DNA of 6,005 nucleotides from an uncultured Bacteroidales bacterium (lineage in GTDB: Bacteria; Bacteroidota; Bacteroidia; Bacteroidales; Paludibacteraceae): positions 1 to 6,005 of the forward strand of contig CAIQOG010000452.1 of assembly GCA_903873355.1 (NCBI GenBank). Reading direction: 5' to 3'. The notes beneath the pieces were generated by a model that was given only the letters and a program-made list of their open reading frames with translations, was not told the DNA's origin and ran no database searches. Made by a program: the position numbers and the translations under genes. Below are positions 5,971 to 6,005 of the stretch, in pieces (position 1 is the stretch's first letter; the number at the start of each line of letters is the position of its first letter).

Positions 5971-6005
5971 AATACAGAAAAAGCGACATTATTTACTTCC
6001 TACTA

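Overview
This 6-kb window looks like chromosomal DNA from a member of the Bacteroidota, plausibly a Bacteroidales/Marinilabiliales-type organism; this placement is inferred from style rather than from any marker gene. The clues are AT-rich intergenic DNA, start codons with no clear Shine-Dalgarno sequence, -7 promoter boxes of the TAnnTTTG type, the DapL/DapF lysine-peptidoglycan pair, and short palindromic intergenic repeats.

Layout. (1) 1-199 is very AT-rich DNA with a weak promoter. It leads to an unrecognised 246-aa helical protein (200-940, +) made of two diverged copies of one domain. (2) 941-1294 lies between convergent genes. It holds a hairpin terminator, a ten-unit 21-bp tandem repeat (1022-1231), a terminator for the opposite strand, and a C/G-rich palindromic motif. 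(3) dapF (2632-3465, -) and dapL (1295-2518, -) form a probable operon. DapL makes LL-diaminopimelate from tetrahydrodipicolinate in one step, and DapF epimerises it to meso-diaminopimelate for peptidoglycan and lysine. Their 113-bp gap is filled with mini-hairpins and AT-rich direct repeats. (4) A class I SAM-dependent methyltransferase of unknown substrate (3675-4283, -) ends before a strong intrinsic terminator that separates it from dapF. (5) A divergent DEAD-box RNA helicase of the RhlE type (4439-5776, +) follows its own promoter. (6) 5777-6005 contains no gene but carries a striking 131-bp nested-palindrome element (5840-5970).

The genes are mostly ordinary housekeeping functions. I see no defence system, mobile-element gene or secondary-metabolite cluster. 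The noteworthy content is intergenic: the phase-perfect 21-bp array, the nested palindrome after the helicase, and the hairpin cluster inside the dap operon. The duplicated-domain protein of unknown function is the only unfamiliar gene.
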